DNA from: Patulibacter americanus DSM 16676
GTDB taxonomy: Bacteria; Actinomycetota; Thermoleophilia; Solirubrobacterales; Solirubrobacteraceae
DNA: 64,000 bases
Direction: 5' to 3'
NCBI RefSeq assembly: GCF_000420025.1
Contig: NZ_ATUD01000001.1
Location: forward strand, 558,001 to 622,000
Shown here: piece after piece, positions 17,295-25,217 of the stretch
Layout: every line of letters starts with the position of its first letter
How positions within the stretch are numbered: position 1 is the first letter of the stretch
The notes under the pieces: generated by a model
What the model was told of the DNA's origin: nothing
Database searches by the model: none
What the model saw: only the letters and a program-made list of their open reading frames with translations
Position numbers and translations under genes: made by a program

Positions 17295-17852
17295 ATGCTC
17301 ATCACCGCAAGCGACACGACCGTCCCCGTCACCGTCCAGGGCCGCACGTCGGTTCCGCCCGAGACCGCGTTCGACGTGGTCGTGCCCATCGACCTCTCGC
17401 TGATCTTCACGGGCTGGCGCGGCATCTTCCCGGGCGTCCGAGGCTCGAAGAACGAGACCGGACCGTGGGACCACGTCGGCGCCTCGCGCAACCCCGACCT
17501 GGCCGACGGCTCGACCGCCACCGAGACCCTGGCGGAGTACACCCGCCCCTCGAGCTTCGCCTACACCCTCGTCGACTTCACCAACGTCCTCGGCCGTCTG
17601 GTCGGAGGCGTCCGCGGCGAGTGGACGTTCGCCCCCGACGGGACCGGCACGCTGATCCGTTGGACCTACGAGTTCAAGCCCCTCCCCGGTCGCACCGTGA
17701 TCATGCGGCGGATCGTCGGGCCGCTGTGGCGCCGGTACATGGCCCAGGCCCTGCGGGCGACGATCGAGGTGGCCGAGCGGACGCCCTCGGAGGCGTCGAG
17801 CACCGGGACGCCGCAGGACGACGTGCAGCCCGCGCGCTCCGCGGCCGCCTGA
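17295..17852 (+). CDS. SRPBCC (START-like) superfamily protein
   Basis: A 185-residue soluble protein. It begins with a strand and the VPPETAFDVVVPIDL helix expected of SRPBCC ligand-binding folds, continues through beta strands (FAYTLVDFTN, GEWTFAPDGTGTLIRWTYEF) and ends with a long amphipathic helix (RYMAQALRATIEVAE). Such proteins bind hydrophobic ligands in a deep cavity, either as carriers, cyclases or stress proteins. It is the last gene of the rightward run, 74 bases after the LLM gene, with an ACACGAAG-type weak ribosome site upstream. Function in the pathway could be substrate binding; this is inferred. Confidence 0.75.
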   Translation: MLITASDTTVPVTVQGRTSVPPETAFDVVVPIDLSLIFTGWRGIFPGVRGSKNETGPWDHVGASRNPDLADGSTATETLAEYTRPSSFAYTLVDFTNVLGRLVGGVRGEWTFAPDGTGTLIRWTYEFKPLPGRTVIMRRIVGPLWRRYMAQALRATIEVAERTPSEASSTGTPQDDVQPARSAAA

Positions 17853-17972
17853 GCCGCTCAGACCCTGAGGACCGCCCGCGCCAGCCTGGCGGGCGATGTC
17901 GCGCCGTCCGCGTGCACGAGTTCGGAGGCCAGGCGGGCCTGGCGGCGGACGGCGACGCCTGACGCGCCCCGG

Positions 17973-18533
17973 CTACCGGCGCAACCCGTCCAGGACGGTC
18001 TGCAGGAGCGGCTCGGCGAAGGCGGCGTCGCCCGGCATCCGGGCGACCGCGACGACGAGCAGCAGGACCTGCTCCAGGGTGAGGTCGTCGCGGACCTCGC
18101 CCGCCTCCTGAGCCGCCATCAGCAGCGGCGCGCCGGCGGCGAACACCCGGGCGCGGTTGCCGTCGAAGACGGGGTCGTCGCCGGCGGCGTGCTCCAAGAG
18201 CTCCGCCGCGACGTGGCGCTTGCTCCGGAAGTACGCGAAGAACCGGCGCAGCCACGCCTGCAGCGCCGCCCCGGGTGCCTCGTCGTCCAGCTCCTCCGCC
18301 GCCCGGACGACCGCGTCGACCTCATCGACGTAGAGCGCCTCGAGCAGCTCGCGGCGGCCCGCGAAGTTGCGGTAGAGCGTCGCCATGCCGACGCCGGCGC
18401 GGCGCGAGACCTCGGCCATGGAGACGTCGGCCTCCGGGTCGGCGAAGGCCTCGCGGGCAGCCGCGAGGATCTTCTCGCGGTTGCGCTCCGCGTCGGCGCG
18501 CTTGGTGGGGGTGCGGGTCGGTTCTGGAGTCAT
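17973..18533 (-). CDS. TetR-family transcriptional regulator
   Basis: A 186-residue regulator. The N-terminal HTH is clear: REKILAAAREAFAD, then VSMAEVSRRAGVGMATLYRNFAGRRELLEALY at about residues 36-67. The C-terminal half is a helical ligand-binding domain of the usual length. It is divergent from the alpha/beta hydrolase at 18639; the gap carries an inverted repeat with 18-bp arms immediately upstream of this gene's ATG, a good candidate operator. It probably represses itself and the hydrolase. The ligand is unknown. Confidence 0.92.
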   Translation of the reverse strand: MTPEPTRTPTKRADAERNREKILAAAREAFADPEADVSMAEVSRRAGVGMATLYRNFAGRRELLEALYVDEVDAVVRAAEELDDEAPGAALQAWLRRFFAYFRSKRHVAAELLEHAAGDDPVFDGNRARVFAAGAPLLMAAQEAGEVRDDLTLEQVLLLVVAVARMPGDAAFAEPLLQTVLDGLRR

Positions 18534-18540
18534 GACTCGT

Positions 18541-18586
18541 AAGTGGACTGGCTATCCGCTACTCTTTACGGACAGCCTCTCCACTT
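18541..18586 (+). promoter_or_regulatory. TetR-type operator, long inverted repeat
   Basis: The left arm AAGTGGACTGGCTATCCG (18541-18558) and right arm CGGACAGCCTCTCCACTT (18569-18586) are inverted copies matching at 15 of 18 positions, with a 10-base centre. The repeat begins 7 bases upstream of the tetR start and ends 52 bases before the hydrolase start. Each arm also contains a short AGTGGA/TCCRCT-type sub-palindrome, so two TetR dimers could bind side by side. Confidence 0.65.
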
Positions 18587-18638
18587 CATGGTGGATCGTA
18601 CCCGACCGCGAGCATCGCGGTCGCCACAAAGGACACCC

Positions 18639-19556
18639 ATGCCCCACCCCACGCCCATCCCCGCCGTCTCCGTCAAGCCGATCGTGCTGCCCGCCCCCGA
18701 CCGGGGCGACGACCTGCAGGTGCGGGTCTCCGCCCCCGTCGCCGGCGGGGACCTCCCCGTCGTCGTCCTCTCCCACGGCCACGGGCAGTCGCTGCACGGC
18801 TACGGTCCCCTCGCGGACCATTGGGCCGCACACGGGTTCGTCGTGCTCCAGCCCACGCACCTCGACTCCCGCACCCTCGGCCTCACCCCCGCGGACCCGC
18901 GCTACGGCGACATCTGGCGCGTCCGGATCGCCGACCTCGTCCGCACGCTCGACGAGCTCGACACCCTCCTCGCGGCCGTTCCCGGACTCGCCGGCCGCGT
19001 CGACCGCGACCGGATCGCGGTCGCCGGGCACTCCTGGGGCGGCCAGACCGCCAGCACGCTGATCGGCGCGCGCGTCCTGAACGCCGACGGCACGCCCGGC
19101 GAGGACCTCTCCGACCCGCGCGTCAGCGCCGGCGTGCTGCTGGCGACGACCGGCGCGGGCGGGGACGACCTCTCCCCCTTCGCGGCGGAGCACTTCCCGT
19201 TCATGAGCCCCACCTTCGCCGGCATGAGCGTCCCGACCCTCGTGGTGGCCGGCGACCACGACGACTCGCCGATGTCGACGCGCGGCCCGGACTGGTTCAC
19301 GGACCCCTACACCCTGAGCCCGGGCCGCAAGAGCCTGCTGACCCTCTTCGGCGCCGAGCACGGGCTGGGCGGCATCGCCGGCTACGAGGCCGCGGAGACG
19401 ACGGACGAGAGCCCGGAGCGGATCGCGCTGGTCCAGCGCGTCACGACGGCGTTCCTGCGCAGCGCGCTGGGCGTCGACGAGGCGGGGTGGGACGACGTCG
19501 CCCGGGACCTCGCGGGGGAGGGCGACGGGGTGGGGCGCCTCGAGTCGAAGGCGTAG
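18639..19556 (+). CDS. Alpha/beta hydrolase (chlorophyllase/dienelactone-hydrolase-like)
   Basis: A 305-residue hydrolase. The oxyanion region LSHGHGQSLHGYG precedes the nucleophile elbow AGHSWGGQT at roughly 129-137; the acidic residue is in VAGDHDDSP and the catalytic histidine in GAEHGLGG. The family covers chlorophyllase-like and platelet-activating-factor-acetylhydrolase-like esterases, so the substrate is uncertain. The ATG at 18639 is chosen because upstream in-frame codons run through the operator. It is probably controlled by the divergent TetR regulator. Confidence 0.82.
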   Translation: MPHPTPIPAVSVKPIVLPAPDRGDDLQVRVSAPVAGGDLPVVVLSHGHGQSLHGYGPLADHWAAHGFVVLQPTHLDSRTLGLTPADPRYGDIWRVRIADLVRTLDELDTLLAAVPGLAGRVDRDRIAVAGHSWGGQTASTLIGARVLNADGTPGEDLSDPRVSAGVLLATTGAGGDDLSPFAAEHFPFMSPTFAGMSVPTLVVAGDHDDSPMSTRGPDWFTDPYTLSPGRKSLLTLFGAEHGLGGIAGYEAAETTDESPERIALVQRVTTAFLRSALGVDEAGWDDVARDLAGEGDGVGRLESKA

Positions 19557-19610
19557 GGTCCGCCGCTCGTCGGCCCCGCGGGCGCGGGAGCCGTCGGGCG
19601 ACGGGCGCGC

Positions 19611-21362
19611 CTACCCCTGACGCAGCAGGTCCCGCAGCTCCGTCCGGCGGATCTTGCCCGACACCGTCTTGGGCAGCTCCGTCACGAAGTGGATCTCCCG
19701 CGGGTACTTGTACGGCGCGGTGAGCTGCTTCGTGTGGTCCTGCAGCTCCTTCGCGAGCGCGTCCGACGCGACGAAGCCCGCCGCCAGGATCACGAACGCC
19801 GTGACGATCTGCGTGCGCTCCGGGTCGTCCTTGCCGACGACCGCGGCCTCCATCACCGCGGGGTGCTCGACGAGCACGGACTCCACCTCGAACGGGCCGA
19901 TCCGGTAGGCCGAGGACGTGATGACGTCGTCGTCGCGCCCCTCGAACCAGAGGTAGCCGTCGGTGTCGCGCGCGGCCTTGTCGCCCGTCAGGTACCACCC
20001 GTTCCGGAACCGGTCGGCGGTCGCCTCGGGGTCGCGGTGGTAGCCCGCGAAGAGCCCGACCGGCCGGTGGTCCTCGTCGACCCGCACCGCGATCGACCCG
20101 ACCTCGCCGTCGGGCGCCCGGGAGCCGTCCTCGGCCAGCACGTCGACGTCCCAGCCCGGGACGGGCAGGCCCATCGAGCCCGGGCGGACCGGCACGCCGG
20201 GGTAGTTCGCCACGAGCACCGTCGTCTCGGTCTGCCCGTAGGCGTCGTGGACGGTCAGCCCGCCCGTGCCCTCCGCCCAGACCTTGATGACCTCGGGGTT
20301 CAGCGGCTCGCCCGCACTCGTGCAGTGGCGCAGGGTCGAGAGGTCGTGGGCGGCGAGGTCGGCCTGCACGAGCGCGCGGTAGAGCGTCGGCGGCGCGCAG
20401 AAGGACGTGATGCGGTGCTCACGCAGGATCCGCAGGATGGTGTGGGCGTCGGGCCGCCCGAGCGCGACCTGCACGACGGTCGCGCGCTCGTGCCACTGGC
20501 CGAAGAGCCCGCCCCAAGCGGCCTTGGCCCACCCGGTGTCGGTGACCGTCCAGTGGCGGTCGCCCGGCCGCAGGTCGTGCCAGAACCGCGCGGTGGCGAC
20601 GTGCCCGAGGCCGTACTCCTGGGTGTGGAGGACCATCTTCGGCTGCGAGACGGTGCCCGAGGTGAAGTAGAGGAGCAGCGGGTCCTCGCGGCGCGTCGGC
20701 TGCGCGGGCAGGTCCGAGCCGTCATCCGGCGCGGCGGCGAGCAGGGCGCCGAGGTCCTCCCAGCCGGCGGGCGCGGCCGGGACCGCGGTCGCCGCCGCCA
20801 GCGCCGGCCCGGGGACCGCGGGGGTCGCCGCCCCACTCGCCGGGTCCGCGTCGGGGAGCCAGGCGATCCGCGTGCGCAGCGACGGCAGCGGCTCGTCGAT
20901 CGCGTCGATCTTCGCCGCGCCGGCGGCGTCCGTGATCGCCACGACGGCGTCCGCGCGGGTCACGCGGTAGGCGATGTCCTTCGGCGTCAGCAGGTTCGGG
21001 CCGGGCATCGGGACCGCGCCGATGCGGATCGCCCCGAGCACCGCCGTGTACCACGCCGGCACGCGCGGGAGCATCACGAAGACCGGGTCGCCCTTCCGCA
21101 CGCCGAGCGCCTGCAGCGCGCTGCCGAACCGCCGCGCCTCGCGCACCAGGTCGGCGACGGACTGCTCGGCCACGGTCTCGCCGTTGGGCCCCAGCGAGAG
21201 CAGCGCCAGGTCGTCCGGCCGCTCGGCCGCCCACGTCTCGAGCAGGTCGACGACGGGGTTGAAGACGGCGGGCACGTCGACGCGGAAGCGCGCCCGCTCG
21301 GCCGCGTAGTCCTGCATGCGGGGCGGGGCGTCCCGCCCGGGGATCGTCGTGGCGTCGCTCAT
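19611..21362 (-). CDS. Acyl-CoA synthetase (AMP-dependent, medium-chain/benzoate-type)
   Basis: A 583-residue ANL-family ligase. Landmarks are the P-loop LYFTSGTVSQPKMVLHT, the TDTGWAKAAWGGLFGQW segment seen in medium-chain acyl-CoA synthetases, the adenylate-binding HDAYGQTET, YLTGDKAARD with the ribose-binding Asp, the hinge GRDDDVITSSAYRIGPFEVE and the C-terminal PKTVSGKIRR lysine motif. The ATG at 21362 is set by a GAGGAGA ribosome site five bases upstream. It activates a medium-chain or branched carboxylate with ATP and CoA; chain length is not determined. It stands alone, with no fatty acid oxidation genes beside it. Confidence 0.9.
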   Translation of the reverse strand: MSDATTIPGRDAPPRMQDYAAERARFRVDVPAVFNPVVDLLETWAAERPDDLALLSLGPNGETVAEQSVADLVREARRFGSALQALGVRKGDPVFVMLPRVPAWYTAVLGAIRIGAVPMPGPNLLTPKDIAYRVTRADAVVAITDAAGAAKIDAIDEPLPSLRTRIAWLPDADPASGAATPAVPGPALAAATAVPAAPAGWEDLGALLAAAPDDGSDLPAQPTRREDPLLLYFTSGTVSQPKMVLHTQEYGLGHVATARFWHDLRPGDRHWTVTDTGWAKAAWGGLFGQWHERATVVQVALGRPDAHTILRILREHRITSFCAPPTLYRALVQADLAAHDLSTLRHCTSAGEPLNPEVIKVWAEGTGGLTVHDAYGQTETTVLVANYPGVPVRPGSMGLPVPGWDVDVLAEDGSRAPDGEVGSIAVRVDEDHRPVGLFAGYHRDPEATADRFRNGWYLTGDKAARDTDGYLWFEGRDDDVITSSAYRIGPFEVESVLVEHPAVMEAAVVGKDDPERTQIVTAFVILAAGFVASDALAKELQDHTKQLTAPYKYPREIHFVTELPKTVSGKIRRTELRDLLRQG

Positions 21363-21469
21363 GGGTCTCCTCGGTCCGGCGTCCGGGGCGGCACCGGGTA
21401 CGCCTTCGCGCGTGCCCGGTCCGGCGGTCGGGACAAGCCTACGACGACGGCGACGCCGGGCCGTGCCGC

Positions 21470-21874
21470 TCACCCGCGGAGCGTGCCCTCGGCCTCGCAG
21501 ACCGTCCCGCGGGGGCCGACCGCGCGTCCACGGACCCGGTCGCCGCCGGGCAGATCCCGCAGCGAGAACCGCACCTCGAACCGGCCCGAGCCGTCCAGGC
21601 GTCGCACGGCGCGCTGGACCACGCGCCCGTCGCGGACGACGACGACGCGCCACGACTCGCGCGCCCGGCCCCGCTCGAGGCCGAAGCGCACCGCGATCTC
21701 GCCGTCGCGACCGCGCAGCTCGAGCCGCACGCGCGCCGCCTGCCCGCAGCGGCGCTCCGTGCGCACGCGGTCGCCGTCGCCTCCGCGGGCGACGGCCGGG
21801 GCGGGCGCGGCGGCCGCGAGGGTCGCCGCGATCAGGAGGACGACGGGGGCACGGCGGGGGCGGCGGACGGGCAC
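21470..21874 (-). CDS. Small secreted basic protein, unknown function
   Basis: A 134-residue protein starting at GTG 21872-21874. Residues 1-28 form a signal peptide (basic n-region, then VVLLIAATLAAAAPAPAVA). The mature part is rich in Arg, Asp and Gly, has two cysteines about 80 residues apart that could pair, and looks like a single beta-rich domain (VRLELRGRDGEIAVRFGL, then WRVVVVRDGRVVQ). No family is recognised. It lies directly downstream of the response-regulator gene on the same strand, and an 18-bp element upstream of it recurs in front of the other secreted gene at 24032, so the two are probably under shared control. Confidence 0.6.
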   Translation of the reverse strand: MPVRRPRRAPVVLLIAATLAAAAPAPAVARGGDGDRVRTERRCGQAARVRLELRGRDGEIAVRFGLERGRARESWRVVVVRDGRVVQRAVRRLDGSGRFEVRFSLRDLPGGDRVRGRAVGPRGTVCEAEGTLRG

Positions 21875-21905
21875 CCCTTCACGGTGGCGGTCGGGTGGTC
21901 CGTCG

Positions 21906-21923
21906 CGCAACGGGACCTTGGTC
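21906..21923 (-). repeat. 18-bp element, copy 1
   Basis: Read on the minus strand this is GACCAAGGTCCCGTTGCG, ending 31 bases before the GTG of the small secreted protein at 21874. An identical copy, in the same orientation relative to the other secreted gene, lies at 23948-23965. The inner part ACC-AA-GGT is an inverted repeat; copy 1 also overlaps the extreme 5' flank of the response-regulator stop region. Confidence 0.6.
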
Positions 21924-21930
21924 GCACCGC

Positions 21931-22569
21931 TCAGTGTCCGCCGTCGCCCGGGAACCCGCGACGCTCGGCCCACAGCGCCGCCTGGGTCCGGTCCGTCACG
22001 CCGATCTCGCGGAACACGCGCGTCAGGTGCGACTTGACGGTCTTCTCCGTGATCTCGAGACGGCGGGCGATGAGCTTGTTCGGCAGGCCCTGGACGAGCA
22101 GCGCCAGCACGTCGCGCTCCCGCGGGGACAGCGCGTCGAGCGGATCGCGCTCCGTGCGGGCGGTGAGCACGGTGCGGGCCGCGCGGGGGTCCAGCGGCGA
22201 CTCGCCCCGGGCGGCGGCGCGGATGCCGTCGGCGACCTCGGTCGACGAGGCGTCCTTGAGCAGGTAGCCGCAGGCGCCCGCCTCGAGCGCCGCGAGGATC
22301 CGCCGGCGGTCCGAGAACGCGGTGAGCACGAGGACGGCGGTGCGCGGGCTCTCGACCCGCACGCGCCGCGTCGCCTCGATCCCGTCGAGCACGGGCATGT
22401 CGAGGTCCATGACGACGACGTCCGGCGTGAGCTCGCGCGCCCGCTCGACGGCCTCGCCGCCGTCGGCCGCGGTGCCGACGAGCTCGATGTCGTCCAGGGC
22501 GCCGATGAGCCGCCCGAGGCCCTCGCGCATGACGCCGTGGTCGTCGGCCAACAGGACGGTGACGCTCAT
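21931..22569 (-). CDS. NarL/FixJ-family response regulator
   Basis: A 212-residue regulator. The receiver domain (1-120) has the acidic pair in LLADDHG, the phosphoacceptor Asp in VVVMDLDMPVLDG, the Thr in VLVLTAFSD and the Lys in YLLKDAS. The C-terminal LuxR-type HTH (LSPRERDVLALLVQGLPNK then LIARRLEITEKTVKSHL) binds DNA. The ATG overlaps the sensor kinase stop by 4 bases, so the pair is co-expressed in fixed ratio. The likely targets are the two flanking secreted-protein genes that share an 18-bp upstream element; this is inferred from location. Confidence 0.93.
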   Translation of the reverse strand: MSVTVLLADDHGVMREGLGRLIGALDDIELVGTAADGGEAVERARELTPDVVVMDLDMPVLDGIEATRRVRVESPRTAVLVLTAFSDRRRILAALEAGACGYLLKDASSTEVADGIRAAARGESPLDPRAARTVLTARTERDPLDALSPRERDVLALLVQGLPNKLIARRLEITEKTVKSHLTRVFREIGVTDRTQAALWAERRGFPGDGGH

Positions 22570-23912
22570 GCGGGGACCTCCACCTCGATCAGGGTGCCAC
22601 GGCCGGGCCAGGACGCGATGCGCGTGGTGCCACCGGCGTGGGCGACGAGCTCCTCGAGGAGCGGGAGCCCGAGGTGCCCCTCCGCCCGTCGGCGGTCGCG
22701 CTCGGCGCCCTCGAACCCGCGTCCGTCGTCCTCGACCCGCAGGCCGGTGCCGCCGTCGGTCGTCCGGCGTACCGTGACGGAGACCCGCGAGGGCTCGGCG
22801 TGCTCGCGGGCGTTGCGGACGGCCTCGCGCGCCACGCGATAGAGCAGCTCGTCGTGCCGGCCCCCGGCGGCGACCTCGTCCTCGACCTCGAGCGTCGCCT
22901 CCACCCCGGCCGCACGCAGCGGGCTGAGCAGGTCCTCGATCGCTGCCTCGAGGCCCGTGGCCGCGACGGTCGGCGGGTGGATCTCGAGCAGCAGCGCGCG
23001 CAGGTCCCGGACGCCCTGGCGGAGCCGGCCGACGGCCTCGTCGACGACCTCCGCGCGCTGCGGCCGCCCCTCGCGCCGCTCCTCGTCCGCCAGCGGCGCC
23101 AGGCCGAACGCGACGCCCGCGAGGTCCTGGACGACACCGTCGTGGAGGTCCGCCGCGATCCGCCGCCGCTCGCGGCTCGAGGCCTCGACGGCGGCGGCCA
23201 GAAGGCGCTCTCGCTCCTCGTGGCCGCGGCGCAGCCGCCGGGCCATCGACCAGGCCAGCGGGGTCTGGAAGAGCAGCAGCACCAGCAGCCCGCCGAGCAG
23301 CGGCGGGGCCAGCGCGCGCAGCAGGCGCTCCGCGCTGGCGGTGACGGACGAGAACCGCTGGTAGAGCTCGAACATCACCGGGGTGCCGTCGGGGAGCCGC
23401 ACCACGGTATGGGCCTCGAGCAGCCGGCGCTCGCCGCGCTCGAACGCGTTCTCGTCGCGCCCCAGCTCGCTGAGCTCGGCCTCGGACCCGCCCGTCTCGA
23501 ACAGCTCGCGCTCCTCCTCGTCGAGGACGAACCGCCGACCGATGAGGCGCGGCTCGTCCGCGTAGAGGATGCGCCCGTCGGCGGTCCAGAGCTTGACCCG
23601 CACGACGGAGCCGCCGAGGACCTGGCCCTGGACGAGGTCGTCGAGCCGCTCCAGCGCGCGCCGGTCGCCGGTCTTCAACCCGTTCGAGAGGCCGGCGGCC
23701 TGCACGAGCTGCCCGTCGATGCGCACAAGCTCGCGCGTGTCGCGCTCGGCCTCGGCGATCGTCACGGAGCGCAGCGCGAAGTACCCGCCCAGGACGACCA
23801 CGAGCAGTGCCGCGAGGCTGCCGGCCATGAACCGCAGCACCGCCGCGCCCGTGCTCGGCGGTCGTGGTGCGCTGCGCGGCGCGTCGTCCTCCCTTCCTCT
23901 CACCGGCGACAT
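22566..23912 (-). CDS. Membrane sensor histidine kinase (HisKA_3/NarX type)
   Basis: A 448-residue kinase. Two transmembrane segments (about 26-47 and 203-222) enclose an extracytoplasmic sensor of about 155 residues with no recognised domain. The HisKA_3 dimerisation motif RERRRIAADLHDGVVQDL carries the phosphorylated His in D-L-H-D-G, and the ATPase domain has N-box AREAVRNAREHAEP and G-box VEDDGRGFEG. The ATG at 23912 is chosen over an in-frame codon at 24002 because the latter would overlap the divergent gene's promoter element. It pairs with the overlapping response regulator. The signal is unknown, but the sensor faces the same compartment as the two flanking secreted proteins. Confidence 0.92.
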   Translation of the reverse strand: MSPVRGREDDAPRSAPRPPSTGAAVLRFMAGSLAALLVVVLGGYFALRSVTIAEAERDTRELVRIDGQLVQAAGLSNGLKTGDRRALERLDDLVQGQVLGGSVVRVKLWTADGRILYADEPRLIGRRFVLDEEERELFETGGSEAELSELGRDENAFERGERRLLEAHTVVRLPDGTPVMFELYQRFSSVTASAERLLRALAPPLLGGLLVLLLFQTPLAWSMARRLRRGHEERERLLAAAVEASSRERRRIAADLHDGVVQDLAGVAFGLAPLADEERREGRPQRAEVVDEAVGRLRQGVRDLRALLLEIHPPTVAATGLEAAIEDLLSPLRAAGVEATLEVEDEVAAGGRHDELLYRVAREAVRNAREHAEPSRVSVTVRRTTDGGTGLRVEDDGRGFEGAERDRRRAEGHLGLPLLEELVAHAGGTTRIASWPGRGTLIEVEVPA

Positions 23913-23947
23913 CCTGCCCGCTCCGACGCGCGGCCGGGTCGGACTCG

Positions 23948-23965
23948 GACCAAGGTCCCGTTGCG
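23948..23965 (+). repeat. 18-bp element, copy 2
   Basis: GACCAAGGTCCCGTTGCG on the plus strand, 66 bases upstream of the His/Asp-rich secreted protein's ATG and 35 bases upstream of the sensor kinase start on the other strand. It is identical to copy 1 at 21906-21923. With the preceding G it forms GGACC-AA-GGTCC, a perfect 5-bp-arm inverted repeat, the kind of short symmetric site used by NarL-type regulators. Confidence 0.6.
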
Positions 23966-24031
23966 GCTGGGACCGCGTCGGGCGCAGTCTGCCGTCCAAC
24001 ACCGCACCCCCCCAGTCCCAAGGAGCACCAC

Positions 24032-24400
24032 ATGCGACCCCTCACCCCCATCGCCCTCGCCGGCGCCGCCGTCCTCGCCCTCGCCCTCCCCGCCGCGGGC
24101 CAGGCCCGCCACGGCGCCGACGACGGCCCCGGCCACGAGCGCCACGCCTCCGGCGGCGTCCACCACCGCCACGACTCGAGCGACGACCGGCGCACCGCCG
24201 CCGAGCGCGCCCGCCGTCGCGAGGAGCGCCGGCGTGAGGACCGCCGCCGCCACCACGAGCGTCACGGCGCCCACCACGAGCGCGGCGACGACCACGGCCG
24301 CCACGGCTCCCGCCACGACCGGGGCGACGACCATGGCTCCCGTCACGAGCGCGGCGACGACCACGGCCGCCGGCACGGGGGCCGCGGCTCCGACGACTGA
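24032..24400 (+). CDS. Secreted His/Asp/Arg-rich repeat protein
   Basis: A 122-residue protein with a clear signal peptide (residues 1-25, PIALAGAAVLALALPAAGQA). The mature chain is almost wholly His, Asp, Glu, Arg and Gly, with a run of tandem units of the type RHERGDDHGRHGS / RHDRGDDHGS / RHERGDDHGRR in the C-terminal half. Such a composition suggests a disordered, metal- or polyanion-binding chain outside the cell; no domain is recognised. An AAGGAG ribosome site is just upstream. It is divergent from the sensor kinase and shares an 18-bp upstream element with the other secreted gene of this cluster. Confidence 0.65.
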   Translation: MRPLTPIALAGAAVLALALPAAGQARHGADDGPGHERHASGGVHHRHDSSDDRRTAAERARRREERRREDRRRHHERHGAHHERGDDHGRHGSRHDRGDDHGSRHERGDDHGRRHGGRGSDD

Positions 24401-24411
24401 GCCCGAACGCT

Positions 24412-24442
24412 CGGGCGGGGCGGCCGGCACACACCCCGCCCG
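24412..24442 (+). terminator. GC-rich hairpin after the His/Asp-rich gene
   Basis: CGGGCGGGG (24412-24420) and CCCCGCCCG (24434-24442) form a perfect 9-bp stem with a 13-base loop, 11 bases after the stop codon. There is no T-run, as is usual in such GC-rich genomes. Confidence 0.5.
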
Positions 24443-24559
24443 CTCAGCGCCCCGCGCGCGCCCCGGTCCGCGGGTCCGCACGCCCCGCCACCCGGAACGC
24501 CGGTCGCCCTCGGACGATGCGCGACCCGGGACGCCGCACCCCCTGGGACGATCCGCGAC

Positions 24560-25171
24560 ATGACCGACCCCTTCGCCCACGACCGGTTCGTGCTGCACCA
24601 GCGCATCCGGCTCGTCGTCAACCAGTACGAGTTCTCGGTCCCGGGGCCGGACGACGACGGTGAGCCCTTCTGCTTCGTCGAGCAGAAGCGGTTCAAGTTC
24701 AAGGAGGACATCCGCTTCTTCGGGGACGAGAGCAAGAGCACGGAGCTCCTGCGGATCAAGGCCCGGAAGCGGTTCGACCCCGCCGCGACGTACGACATCA
24801 CCGCGGACGGCGCGGTCGTCGGCACGATCCGCAAGGCGTTCGGCGCGTCGGTGCTGCGCTCCACGTTCGTGCTGACGGACGGGCGCACGGGCGCCGAGGT
24901 CACCGCCCAGGAGCGCAGCCTCGGCGTCGCGCTCCTGCGCCGCGTGATCGGCTTCGTCCCCTTCATCGGCGGCGTCGCAGATTGGCTGCCGATCCCGTTC
25001 GACTTCGAGTTCCTCGCGGCGGACGGCCGTCGGCTCGGCGAGAACCGCCGCCGCCGCTGGAAGCTCCGCGACGTCTACGAGCTCGACTTCACCGCGGACC
25101 CCGAGCGCGAGCTCGACCGCCGGCTCGCGGTCGCCGCAGCCGTGGGCATGGACGCGCTGATGGCCCGCTAG
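24560..25171 (+). CDS. LURP-one-related (tubby-like) family protein
   Basis: A 203-residue beta-rich protein of the LURP-one-related/tubby C-like family, related to phospholipid scramblases. Typical features are the opening FVLHQRIRLVVNQYEFSV, the FVEQKRFKFKEDIRFFGD strand pair, KARKRFDPAATYDI, and the terminal WKLRDVYELDF strand. One moderately hydrophobic stretch (GFVPFIGGVADWLPIPFDF) sits in the middle. Bacterial members are uncharacterised, possibly membrane-lipid associated. It stands alone between the secreted protein and the converging saccharopine-dehydrogenase-like gene. Confidence 0.78.
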   Translation: MTDPFAHDRFVLHQRIRLVVNQYEFSVPGPDDDGEPFCFVEQKRFKFKEDIRFFGDESKSTELLRIKARKRFDPAATYDITADGAVVGTIRKAFGASVLRSTFVLTDGRTGAEVTAQERSLGVALLRRVIGFVPFIGGVADWLPIPFDFEFLAADGRRLGENRRRRWKLRDVYELDFTADPERELDRRLAVAAAVGMDALMAR

Positions 25172-25217
25172 GTCCCCCGGGCCCGCGCCGAGCCGCGCGG
25201 ACCCGGACCGTCGCGAC

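Noticed and set aside
17853..17972. Imperfect CGCCCGCGCCAG/CTGGCGGGCG hairpin after the SRPBCC gene
   Set aside because: It may be a terminator for the operon, but the stem is interrupted and no T-run follows, so it is too weak to list.
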